A stretch of DNA of 64,000 bases, from NCBI GenBank assembly GCA_027483535.1, contig JAIXUN010000002.1, positions 620,001-684,000 of the forward strand, written 5' to 3'. Shown piece by piece: positions 9,366 through 17,549 of the stretch (positions are counted from its first letter, which is position 1; every line of letters begins with the position of its first letter). Source of the stretch: a bacterium. Lineage in GTDB: Bacteria; Armatimonadota; Fimbriimonadia; Fimbriimonadales; Fimbriimonadaceae. The notes below the pieces were generated by a model. That model saw only the letters and a list, made by a program, of their open reading frames with translations. It was not told the DNA's origin and ran no database searches. The position numbers and the translations under genes were made by a program.

Positions 9366-10394
9366 GTGAAAGCGATCGCGAAGGTGCGTCCCGAACCAGG
9401 CGTCGAGGTCATCGACGTCGCCGAACCCTCTGCGGGTCCTGGCCAAGTAAAGATCAAGCTGGAGGCAGCCTCGGTTTGTGGCACCGATCTCCACATTTAC
9501 AACTGGGATGCCTGGGCATCGGGTCGGATGAAGCCGCCCGTGATCATCGGTCACGAGTTCTGCGGCACCATCGTGGAGCTTGGAGAGGGCGTCACGCAGC
9601 GAGCCGTCGGCCAGTTCGTAGCGAGCGAGTCGCACATTATTTGCGGCGAGTGTTTGCAGTGCCGAGCCGGGCAAGGGCACGTGTGCGTCAACACCAAGAT
9701 TCTTGGAGTGGATGTGGATGGCGGATTTGCCGAGTACGCCGTGATCCCTTGGGAAAATGCTCGCCCCACCCCGCAAGGGGTCTCGCCGTTGATCGCCGCC
9801 TTTCAAGACGCGCTCGGGAACGCGGTGCACACCGCCACTTCCGGCCCGGTCAAAGACCAAACGATCCTCATCACGGGCATGGGTCCCATTGGCCTTTTCG
9901 CGGTGAGCGTTTGTAAAGCGATGGGCGCGGCAAAGATTTACGCGACCGAGGTCAGCCCGTTTCGTGCCGATCTCGCTCGCCAGGTCGGCGTGGACCGAGT
10001 GATCATGCCCGAGGACGGCGACGCTCTCACGGTGATCAAAGAACTCGCTCCGCTTGGAGTGGACGGCGTTTTGGAAATGTCGGGTCACCCCAGCCAGTTG
10101 GCTCTCGCGATCGAAGCGGTAAGGCCTGGGGGCCGCGTTTCTCTGTTGGGCGTCTACGCGAATCCCCACCAGACGCTCGACCTCAATCAGGTCATCTTCA
10201 AAGGGGTCGATCTTCAGGGGATTGTCGGCAGAAAGCTGTGGCGGACCTGGGACGAGATTTCGGAGCTTCTCTCGGGAGGCAAACTGCACCTCGATCCGGT
10301 GGTCACGCACGTCATGCATTTCACCGAGTTCCAAACTGCGATGGAGTTGATGAAGGCAGGGAAGGCGGGCAAGGTCGTCTTCACCTTCAACTAA
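9366..10394 (+). CDS. tdh: Zinc-dependent L-threonine 3-dehydrogenase
   Basis: A medium-chain zinc dehydrogenase of 342 residues that oxidises L-threonine to 2-amino-3-ketobutyrate with NAD. The catalytic zinc site is C38 with H63/E64 (CGTDLHIYNWD and GHEFCG). The structural zinc cysteines are C93, C96, C99 and C107. The Rossmann motif is GMGPIG near 170. CGTDLHIYNWDxW is characteristic of Tdh rather than general alcohol dehydrogenases. The start is GTG. The partner ketobutyrate ligase (kbl) is not adjacent. The last 8 nt overlap the end of the convergent DprA-like gene. Confidence 0.9.
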   Translation: MKAIAKVRPEPGVEVIDVAEPSAGPGQVKIKLEAASVCGTDLHIYNWDAWASGRMKPPVIIGHEFCGTIVELGEGVTQRAVGQFVASESHIICGECLQCRAGQGHVCVNTKILGVDVDGGFAEYAVIPWENARPTPQGVSPLIAAFQDALGNAVHTATSGPVKDQTILITGMGPIGLFAVSVCKAMGAAKIYATEVSPFRADLARQVGVDRVIMPEDGDALTVIKELAPLGVDGVLEMSGHPSQLALAIEAVRPGGRVSLLGVYANPHQTLDLNQVIFKGVDLQGIVGRKLWRTWDEISELLSGGKLHLDPVVTHVMHFTEFQTAMELMKAGKAGKVVFTFN

Positions 10395-12177
10395 CTTGCC
10401 GGATAGGTACGGACTCGTTCAATCGACCCGTTTTTACGATTTTCTCGCTGCCCGCCGCCCGGTGCGCAGTTTGAACATGGTGAGCAGGGTGAGCAGGATG
10501 GGAAGATGGAGTGCACGCCCCCCTTCCAGCAATAGAACTTCCACCAATAGAACTTCCAGCCGTAGAAAAGTCTTGCTCGAACCGGAGAGGCACCGCGCCT
10601 AGCCGCATAAGCGCCCGAAAGGCGGAATCCGACCTTTCCGCTTTGGTCTCCAAACACCCTTCCGGACCGGACAACGAGACCGATCGGGCGGAAAAATCGG
10701 GCGGGACGGCAACCCGTACCACCCGACCCTCGCGCAGCGCCGCCACCGCTCCGCCCCAGGTCCCGCCGACCCCCAAGCGGCAACTAAACACGATCGTCTC
10801 GTCGGCAAAGGCGTAGATCAACCGGTTTCGAAGCATCGCCGCCGTCCCACTGAAGCCGGCGCGCCAACCAAACGCGCTGATCCACCGGATCCCACGCGAA
10901 TCTCCCTGCGCAATATTGGAGCAACCCTCGATCCCACCCCTCTCGTTTCGATCGTGAATCCCGTTCGCCACAACGCTCAACCCCTGAGGCAAGATCACCC
11001 ATCGGCGACAGTCCGAACTTGTGCTCCCGCCGAGATCACCCATGAAGGCGGAATCGATTCCTCGCGCCCCGCCGCTCACCATCCCGAAACTCCCCCCTGA
11101 ATCGCCCTCTGAACGGCCTTCAGAACCTAACAGGGGCTCGACTTCGTCCGCGGGGGTAGAGCCCAAGCGCGATCCTAATCCCCATCCCAGCAGTTTCCCT
11201 CCGAGGGATCTCGCCCGCGCCGTTTCCTCGGGGGCAGGTTCGCGCGATCCAACTCCGCCAATGATTCCCGAACGCTCATTCCCCAGTCCTCCGACTTTGC
11301 GACCATCGTGCTCCAAACCACCGGGATCCACACCACCGGGCGAATTTTCCTTCGAACCCGAGTGTCCCCCGACCCCGGCCCGATTCCCAGTACCAACAAC
11401 ATCGATCGGTGGCCAAACCCAAACGCAAGCCGGCCCATTGAACAACCCCCAGCGATCACCAGAATGCCCGAGGCCGCCATGATCGCCCCCGTCACCAAAG
11501 TCAACTCCGCCAAGCAATGCCTTTGGCGAAACCAACGGATCGTCCTCTGAGCCAGACATTCCAAGGAGCGGACCCTCGCCTCCCCCCATCGAATCCGCCT
11601 CAAACAAACTCGGATGCAGCGACTTCTGACCACTTCTCCGCAACCGCTTCCGCCACCGATTTGGATAAGCCGGGCACTCGCAACTCACCACCACTCCGCT
11701 CAGCAGGGCAACCATCGCCGCCCGAAGGCGCTCCTCTTCTTGCAATCCAAGCAGCACGCGATCCACCGCCCCACTCATTCGCTCGAAGGGCGTCTCCCCG
11801 CGAACCCGCAGTCGCATGCCTCGCACTTCATTCACGAAAGCATCCGCAATGAAACGCGAAGTGCCTAGGTTCCAATCACCTTCACCCCAACTACCCTCCA
11901 CGATGGGTTGAATCTGGGCTTCCAGATTCACCACCGACTCAACGGGCAGTGCCGCCTTCAGCCACGGGAGAAACTCGACCGCTTCCGGGGCGGTAAGGAT
12001 CGCCCGAGCCAAGCGATGACCGGCCGCGGGTCGAATCGTTCTCGAAGATATTGGGCTGGGCTCGAAAGACCCCGATTCGTGACGGAGCATTCCGCCGCAC
12101 GTGAACAGATCCAAATCGGGCGAACAAGCCACCACAACCAACCCTCTCGCCAACCACACATCTGAATAATAACACAA
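10387..12177 (-). CDS. DprA-like (SLOG-fold) protein with glycine-rich insertions
   Basis: The C-terminal half shows the DprA/Smf nucleotide-binding fold: GSREPAPEE, SGGARGIDSAFM, then RNRLIYAFAD and GGTWGGAVAALREG. In the family this fold binds single-stranded DNA or nucleotides. The GGTW-type motif places it with non-canonical DprA-like proteins rather than competence DprA. Between about residues 200 and 300, and again within the fold, lie long Gly/Ser/Asp-rich stretches absent from ordinary DprA. The C-terminus adds a Ser/His/Ala-rich tail containing a 15-nt tandem repeat (10530-10559). The first start is TTG; GTG at 12159 or a later ATG are alternatives. There is no winged-helix C-terminal domain. 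A decaying gene is possible, but the frame is intact for 1.8 kb. Confidence 0.7.
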   Translation of the reverse strand: MCYYSDVWLARGLVVVACSPDLDLFTCGGMLRHESGSFEPSPISSRTIRPAAGHRLARAILTAPEAVEFLPWLKAALPVESVVNLEAQIQPIVEGSWGEGDWNLGTSRFIADAFVNEVRGMRLRVRGETPFERMSGAVDRVLLGLQEEERLRAAMVALLSGVVVSCECPAYPNRWRKRLRRSGQKSLHPSLFEADSMGGGEGPLLGMSGSEDDPLVSPKALLGGVDFGDGGDHGGLGHSGDRWGLFNGPACVWVWPPIDVVGTGNRAGVGGHSGSKENSPGGVDPGGLEHDGRKVGGLGNERSGIIGGVGSREPAPEETARARSLGGKLLGWGLGSRLGSTPADEVEPLLGSEGRSEGDSGGSFGMVSGGARGIDSAFMGDLGGSTSSDCRRWVILPQGLSVVANGIHDRNERGGIEGCSNIAQGDSRGIRWISAFGWRAGFSGTAAMLRNRLIYAFADETIVFSCRLGVGGTWGGAVAALREGRVVRVAVPPDFSARSVSLSGPEGCLETKAERSDSAFRALMRLGAVPLRFEQDFSTAGSSIGGSSIAGRGACTPSSHPAHPAHHVQTAHRAAGSEKIVKTGRLNESVPIRQVS

Positions 12178-12275
12178 ATACTATCTCTAAAATACTATTT
12201 CACTTTTCCACAACCGATTCCCGCCAACCCTCTCCTCGCAACACGGTCGGTAAACTCCCGCCTAGGAATCGACCT

Positions 12276-15200
12276 ATGCTCAAGCATCACGATCTAACCC
12301 GTCGCCGAATCAATCTCTTCCTTGGTGAACTCAAACCACTGATCTACACCGATCACGTTCCCCTAGAAATTGAAATTTGCGAGGTTCCGCACAAAGATCA
12401 GCAGGCGGCGATGAACGGCCCCTGGAAAAAGGTCGAGAAGGGTTTCAAGTACGGTCCGGCGTACACCGTGTTTTGGTTCCGACTCCGGGGCACGATTCCA
12501 CAAGCCTTCGCAGGAAAGCAGGTAGTGGTCTTTGCCGAAGTTGGGAGCGAGCGCACCCTCTGGAAGAACAATTCGCCTTGGCTGGGGGTCGACCACGAGC
12601 ACAGTGATTTTGGAGCCATCGACGGCGGACATTTTCCGGTTGGAACCGCCGAAGGTGGCGAGCCCGTCGAGTACATCATTCAGGCTTACACGAAGAACCC
12701 GCAGACCCGGGTCCATGGTCGAGAACCGAAGCGGGACGAACTGGTCGAGACCGTCGATCACGCCGATCTCACTCTCATCGACATCGAACTCAAAGGACTC
12801 TACTTCGACGTTGATTTCGCCGCCAACCTCCTCGACGCGCTCCACAAAGACGAGCCTTCCTACGCCACGATCCTTCGCGCGGTCAACGAAGTGATCAACC
12901 TGTGGGCTCGCGACGGTCGAGACGCCATCCCGAGAGCACGTAAGCTCCTCCGCGACACGCTCGCGGGTCTCAACGGAGAGCTCAAGCACACGATCTATCC
13001 GGTCGGTCACGCCCACCTCGATACCGCATGGCTCTGGCCGCTCGACATCACCCATCTTAAGATGGCGCACACCACCGCCACTCAGCTCAACCTGATGGAG
13101 CGGTACCCCGAGTACACCTTCGTGCACTCTCAGGCAAGCCAATACGAATGGCTTGAAAAGGAGTACCCCCAACTTTTCGAGCGTGTGAAAGCCGCCATCG
13201 CTCGCGGACAGTGGGAACCCGTTGGCAGCATGTGGGTGGAGGCGGATTGCAACCTCACGGGTGCGGAGTCGTTGGTGCGCCAATTCCTCTACGGTCGCCG
13301 CTACTTCCGAGAAAAGCTCGGCTACCAAACCCACGACATGTGGCTCCCCGACGTGTTCGGCTACTCCGCCGCACTGCCGCAGATCCTTAACAAGTTCAAT
13401 ATCGAATACTTCCTCACCCAGAAGATCAGCTGGAACCAGTTCAACAAGTTCCCGCACCACACCTTCTGGTGGCAGGGAATTGACGGCTCGCGAATCTGGA
13501 GCCATTTCCCACCTGCCGACACCTACAACGCCAACGGCGAGCCCAAAGAGGTTCTGCAGTCGGTCCGGAACTACAAGGACCAGGCCCGCATGGATCAATC
13601 GCTGTACGTTTTCGGATTCGGCGATGGTGGCGGAGGACCTACCGAGCGGCACATCGAGTTCTTGCGACGAGGACAGCTCGCGCCGAACTATCCCGATGTC
13701 GCTCTCGGCAAGCGGGCGATCGACTTCTTCCGAGAGTCCAAGGCGAAATCGAAGGACCTCCTCACCTGGTCGGGCGAACTGTATCTCGAACTCCACCGAG
13801 GAACCTACACCAGCCAAGCCGCGAACAAGAAGAACAACCGGTACACGGAATTTCTCCTGCGCGATGCCGAACTTCTGTCGGTATTCAGCCCGCAGTTCCC
13901 CAAAGATTATCCGGCGCAAGAGCTGGAAGCGGCCTGGAAACTGGTGCTTCTCAACCAGTTCCACGACATCATCCCCGGCTCGTCGGTCAACGAAGTCTAT
14001 CGCGACAGCGATCGGGATTACGCCGAGGTCAAGCGCGTCGGTGAGGCGATCATCGAAGAACGTCTCAAAAAGGTTGCCGCCAATTTGGACACCTCTTCCA
14101 TGAGCCGACCGGTGGCGCTCTTTCAGAACGCGGAAATGATCACCCAGGGCTCAGTCGCTTGGGAGGAAGAAACCGCGCCCACCGTTCTGGTCTGTGGTGG
14201 CGAAACCCTTCCCGTCCAGCAGGTGGAAGAGTTTGGCGAGCGAAAGCTCATCTTCCCGGTTCCGGCAGCCGCTCTCGGATCGGTGGCGGTCGGCGACTTC
14301 CAAGAGGGCCCCACCGCGCCTCGAACGAGGCTGAAGGCAGGCGCCCGAAAACTCGAAAACGGCGAACTCGCGGTCCGCTTCGATGTCAACGGTAACATCA
14401 GCTCCATCCAAAGCCTCGACGACGGCACCGAGTTTTTGGAACCGGGCAAGCTCGGCAACGTCTTCCAACTGCTCGACGACAAGCCCTTGTTCTGGAGCGC
14501 CTGGGATGTCGACGTGTACGCGTATGAAACCGCCCAAGACCTGCTCAAGAGCGAGTCGTTCGAGATCGTGGAGCGCGGTCCGGTGAGAATCGCCGCCGAA
14601 GTGGTGAAGCGATTCGGAAACTCGACCATCCGTCAGCGCATCAGCCTTGGACCCACGCCCGGAATCCGGTTCGACACCGAAATCGACTGGCGCGAGGAAG
14701 ACAAGATGCTCAAGGTGGCGTTCCCCATCAACGTCAATGCCAACCGAGCCACTTACGAAATCCAGTTCGGTAACGTGGAGCGACCCACGCACATGAACAC
14801 CTCTTGGGACATGGCCCGGTTTGAAGTGTGCGCCCAAAAGTGGGTGGACCTCAGCGAAGCCGAGCAGGGCGTCGCGCTCATCAACGATGGCAAGTACGGT
14901 CACGACATTCAGCAGAACGTCATGCGCCTCTCCTTGCTTCGATCACCCAAGGCACCGGACCCCGAGTGCGACATGGGAGTCCACCGATTCTCGTATACGT
15001 TGGTTCCGCACTTTGGACCGTACAACCTGGCGGGGATTGTCCAAGCCGCCTACGCCCACAACGCTCCCTTGCGAACCGCCTGGGTCGACAAGCACGCAGG
15101 GATCGCCGCCGATCTCCCCGGCTTTGTGGTTCTCGACAATCGGAATCTCATCGTCGAATCGGTCAAGAAGGCGGAGGATTCCAACGCGATCATCGTCCGA

Positions 15201-15377
15201 CTTTACGAATGCCACAACTCCCGAGGCATGGGCGAAATCTCGTGCGCAAGGGAATTGAAGGGCGCCTTCCTCTGCGATCTTGAGGAGAACGAGATCGGAG
15301 AATTGGAGGTCGAAGATGGTCTTCTTCGCTTCCAGTACAAGCCGTTCGAGATTCTCACGCTCAAGCTGGTGGTTTGA
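12276..15377 (+). CDS. Alpha-mannosidase, glycoside hydrolase family 38
   Basis: A protein of 1,033 residues, normal for bacterial GH38. The zinc site begins with HAHLDTAWLWPLD at 245-257, and the nucleophile is D359 in WLPDVFGYSAALPQ. NQFHDIIPGSSVNEVY is another family landmark. An N-terminal beta domain (1-230), the catalytic alpha/beta barrel, a helical domain and a C-terminal beta-sandwich follow in order. No signal peptide is present, so it is probably a cytosolic enzyme that trims imported mannosides. It is monocistronic, with a strong terminator directly downstream. Confidence 0.95.
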   Translation: MLKHHDLTRRRINLFLGELKPLIYTDHVPLEIEICEVPHKDQQAAMNGPWKKVEKGFKYGPAYTVFWFRLRGTIPQAFAGKQVVVFAEVGSERTLWKNNSPWLGVDHEHSDFGAIDGGHFPVGTAEGGEPVEYIIQAYTKNPQTRVHGREPKRDELVETVDHADLTLIDIELKGLYFDVDFAANLLDALHKDEPSYATILRAVNEVINLWARDGRDAIPRARKLLRDTLAGLNGELKHTIYPVGHAHLDTAWLWPLDITHLKMAHTTATQLNLMERYPEYTFVHSQASQYEWLEKEYPQLFERVKAAIARGQWEPVGSMWVEADCNLTGAESLVRQFLYGRRYFREKLGYQTHDMWLPDVFGYSAALPQILNKFNIEYFLTQKISWNQFNKFPHHTFWWQGIDGSRIWSHFPPADTYNANGEPKEVLQSVRNYKDQARMDQSLYVFGFGDGGGGPTERHIEFLRRGQLAPNYPDVALGKRAIDFFRESKAKSKDLLTWSGELYLELHRGTYTSQAANKKNNRYTEFLLRDAELLSVFSPQFPKDYPAQELEAAWKLVLLNQFHDIIPGSSVNEVYRDSDRDYAEVKRVGEAIIEERLKKVAANLDTSSMSRPVALFQNAEMITQGSVAWEEETAPTVLVCGGETLPVQQVEEFGERKLIFPVPAAALGSVAVGDFQEGPTAPRTRLKAGARKLENGELAVRFDVNGNISSIQSLDDGTEFLEPGKLGNVFQLLDDKPLFWSAWDVDVYAYETAQDLLKSESFEIVERGPVRIAAEVVKRFGNSTIRQRISLGPTPGIRFDTEIDWREEDKMLKVAFPINVNANRATYEIQFGNVERPTHMNTSWDMARFEVCAQKWVDLSEAEQGVALINDGKYGHDIQQNVMRLSLLRSPKAPDPECDMGVHRFSYTLVPHFGPYNLAGIVQAAYAHNAPLRTAWVDKHAGIAADLPGFVVLDNRNLIVESVKKAEDSNAIIVRLYECHNSRGMGEISCARELKGAFLCDLEENEIGELEVEDGLLRFQYKPFEILTLKLVV

Positions 15378-15379
15378 AC

Positions 15380-15417
15380 AAATGACGCGGGCTCCTGAAA
15401 AGGAGCCCGCGTCATTT
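15380..15417. terminator. Strong hairpin terminator between GH38 gene and response regulator
   Basis: A 17-bp perfect stem (15380-15396 with 15401-15417) closes on a GAAA tetraloop. The ends are AAA and TTT, so it can serve the + strand alpha-mannosidase gene and possibly the convergent response regulator gene as a bidirectional terminator. It begins 2 nt after the GH38 stop. Confidence 0.85.
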
Positions 15418-15449
15418 CAAGCGGAAGAACCGCTCTCTACGGGTTGTCG

Positions 15450-16121
15450 CTAGCCGACAAACTTGTATCCGATGCCACGGACCGTCACCAGACGCTCCGG
15501 TTGATTCGCATCCGTCTCAATGCGCATTCGAAGCCACCGAATGTGGACGTCGACCGTTCGCGAAGAAACGTATGCGTCTTTGCCCCAAACTCGGTCGAGA
15601 AGTGCCTCTCGGGTGAACACCTGGCCGGAATTACGCGCCAAGAAGTACAGCAGGGCGAACTCTTTCGGGGAGAGGTTCATCGGCTCTCCATCCAGTTGGG
15701 CAAGGTGGGTTCGCGGATCGATGCGAAGGTTCCCCCGCTCGATGATGTCCTGAACGGGTTCGCCCGTGGAGCGCCGCAGAATCGCCTTCACTCGTGCCAC
15801 GAGCTCGGACATGTTGAAAGGCTTCGTAACGTAGTCGTCCGCCCCCATTTCGAGTCCCTTGATGCGATCCCCTTCATCAGCGCGAGCGCTCACAAAAATG
15901 ATCGGGGTCGCGAATTCTTTTCGGACCGCTCGGCAGAGATCGAACCCGCTCCGATTCGGGAGCATGATGTCCAGAATGATGAGGTCAGGCTTCACGCGCT
16001 TGAAGAGGCGCATGCCTTCTTCGGCGGAGTCTGCAACAAAGGTGGAGAAGCCCTCTTTTCGAAACTTTGCTTCCAGCGTTTCAGTAATCGCTGGTTCATC
16101 GTCAATGATCAACAACTTCAT
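15450..16121 (-). CDS. OmpR/PhoB-family response regulator
   Basis: A two-component regulator of 223 residues from the chosen start. The receiver domain has phospho-acceptor D51 in LIILDIMLPN, S79 and K100 (TKPF). The C-terminal winged helix contains LSPKEFALLYFLARN and RTVDVHIRWLRMRI, ending RGIGYKFVG. The ATG at 16121 is preferred over one 48 nt upstream because the receiver fold begins there (MKLLIIDDEP) and GGGAGG lies 8 nt before it. No kinase gene is adjacent. The kinase at 26808-28097 is a possible partner. A long inverted repeat lies in the leader. Confidence 0.93.
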   Translation of the reverse strand: MKLLIIDDEPAITETLEAKFRKEGFSTFVADSAEEGMRLFKRVKPDLIILDIMLPNRSGFDLCRAVRKEFATPIIFVSARADEGDRIKGLEMGADDYVTKPFNMSELVARVKAILRRSTGEPVQDIIERGNLRIDPRTHLAQLDGEPMNLSPKEFALLYFLARNSGQVFTREALLDRVWGKDAYVSSRTVDVHIRWLRMRIETDANQPERLVTVRGIGYKFVG

Positions 16122-16176
16122 TGGAGCCGCCTCCCGGATTGTCCTTTCTAGCGCGTCGGCAATTGCCATCGATGTC

Positions 16177-16219
16177 CCTTTGAACGGGATAGCTTGAAGG
16201 CAATATCCCGTTGCAAAGG
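16177..16219. repeat. Inverted repeat in the leader of the response regulator gene
   Basis: CCTTTGAACGGGA at 16177-16189 is the inverse of TCCCGTTGCAAAGG at 16206-16219, apart from one bulged base, with a 16-nt spacer. It lies 55-98 nt upstream of the regulator's ATG. It could be an operator or an RNA stem in the 5' leader. It is not followed by a T-run on either strand. Confidence 0.6.
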
Positions 16220-16295
16220 TTTTACTTACCGTCGGTTAAGAAATCGTAAAGGAAGCGGGGTTTTCACCGGAATCCCCCACGAGTTGTTAACAATG

Positions 16296-17420
16296 CTAGC
16301 CCGCGACGATCTCGACGTTCGCCCGCGGAATCGTGACTTCCTCACCGTCTGCCAGCTTCGCTCGAAGAACCCGGACCGTTGTTCCCGACTCCAGAGTCAC
16401 CAATTCGGCAGGCAGATCGCTCACCGAACCAAGCATTCCGAAGAAAGGTTCGCGAATCATTCGAACCTGCGCGCCCAGTTTCAGCTCCAGAGGCTCACCG
16501 TCTTGCCCGGCGTGACCCGTATGACCAGGATCGGGAACGATGATCTCCGGCCGGATAACGCCCGCACGAATCTGCGTCGCGCCGTTGATCGAAGCTTTTT
16601 TGCCCGCAAGTGTTTTCAGCAGCGCAAAAGTTCGGTCTGCCATTGGCAAGAATCCAAAACCTTCGGTGACCATCAATGTGAGCTTAATGTTCTCCTGACC
16701 CGTGATCGCAACGCCGATGTCGTAACCGAGGAACTCGATCAGGTCGCTATCCTTAACGCCACCCGCGATGAGACCGGTCACGCCCAGTTCGCTCGCCTTG
16801 CGGATTGCGGCGGCGGTAAAGCCGGAACCGCCCACGAGAATCTGACCTGCGTCAGACGCCTGAATGTGCTGAACATCCAGCACTTCGTTTGGACCGCTGA
16901 CAGCAATGCGAATCACGCCTTGCCGCTCGCCACCCACGCCGAAGATGCCTTGGACCATGGCGCCACGGGTTTCGACCACTGCGCCCTCGTCCGGCATAAC
17001 GTCCACAATCGTGCCCTGAATGTAGGAGTTGATATCGATCGGGATCGAGGGCTCGCGTACCAGAAGGTTGCCCGTGACGTCAGAAAACGACTCGTAGGTG
17101 CCCGCGTGATCGGATTCAACCGTCGGTGCCTTGAAGAAACCGAACAGCTTCTTACCCTCAGCGATCAGCTGACCTTTTTCGATCTTGTCGCCTTCTTTGA
17201 TCTTCAGGAACTGCGGGGCGTCTTTGGCATCGACACCGAGCTTGTCGGCAAGCTTGATGGTCTGCAAAACACCCGGCAAAAGGGCGCGAGCCACCACCGT
17301 GTCCGGGCTAACCGTTTGCCCGACCTGAACAAGGACTTCGCCTTTGATCGGGAGTCGTCGAATGCGACGAACGACGATGTCGCCGCTAACGGTTAAACCT
17401 GGTGTGTATGCGCTACCCAA
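16296..17420 (-). CDS. Conserved-looking protein with lipoyl-like and KOW-like segments
   Basis: A protein of 374 residues that I cannot assign to a named family. Near its N-terminus IKGEVLVQVGQTVSPDTVVA resembles a biotinyl/lipoyl-like half barrel, and a second such segment (IQGTIVDVMPDEGAVVETRG) occurs mid-protein. The centre (ILVGGSGFTAAAIRKASELGVTGLIAGG) looks like an alpha/beta domain. The C-terminus has a KOW-like turn, IREPFFGMLGSVSDLP. No signal peptide or membrane segment is seen. The TTG at 17420 is preferred because GAGGA lies 7 nt before it; an in-frame TTG at 17444 has no such site. It may bind nucleic acid, but that is speculative. Confidence 0.75.
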   Translation of the reverse strand: MGSAYTPGLTVSGDIVVRRIRRLPIKGEVLVQVGQTVSPDTVVARALLPGVLQTIKLADKLGVDAKDAPQFLKIKEGDKIEKGQLIAEGKKLFGFFKAPTVESDHAGTYESFSDVTGNLLVREPSIPIDINSYIQGTIVDVMPDEGAVVETRGAMVQGIFGVGGERQGVIRIAVSGPNEVLDVQHIQASDAGQILVGGSGFTAAAIRKASELGVTGLIAGGVKDSDLIEFLGYDIGVAITGQENIKLTLMVTEGFGFLPMADRTFALLKTLAGKKASINGATQIRAGVIRPEIIVPDPGHTGHAGQDGEPLELKLGAQVRMIREPFFGMLGSVSDLPAELVTLESGTTVRVLRAKLADGEEVTIPRANVEIVAG

Positions 17421-17454
17421 TTGTCGATCCTCAGTCGGACGCAAGGCCCGAAAT

Positions 17455-17498
17455 CTTGTCCCGTGAGTTTACAACACTAGCCTCGTCTTCGGGACAAG
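17455..17498. repeat. Inverted repeat upstream of the KOW-like gene
   Basis: CTTGTCCCG at 17455-17463 is the exact inverse of CGGGACAAG at 17490-17498, with 26 nt between the arms. It lies 35-78 nt upstream of the minus-strand start at 17420. It may be an operator or a leader stem. Confidence 0.5.
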
Positions 17499-17501
17499 CA
17501 A

Positions 17502-17524
17502 CCCCGGCGAGAGGCTCGCCGGGG
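17502..17524 (-). terminator. Terminator-like hairpin after the C39-like PEP-CTERM gene
   Basis: CCCCGGCGAG at 17502-17511 pairs perfectly with CTCGCCGGGG at 17515-17524 around a 3-nt loop. On the minus strand it lies 26 nt after the stop at 17550. The downstream side is only moderately T-rich, so termination efficiency is uncertain. Confidence 0.55.
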
Positions 17525-17549
17525 AAGGAAAGACCGAATAATCGGTGTC

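Noticed and set aside
9144-10334. Open frame of 396 codons on the minus strand
   Set aside because: It is opposite the tdh gene and crosses into the methyltransferase gene; no family features.
11021-11482. Proline-rich open frame on the plus strand
   Set aside because: It is the antisense of the glycine-rich part of the DprA-like gene (Gly codons read as Pro).
12363-13964. Open frame of 533 codons on the minus strand
   Set aside because: It lies entirely opposite the clear GH38 gene and has no recognisable motifs; it is a codon-bias shadow of a high-GC gene.
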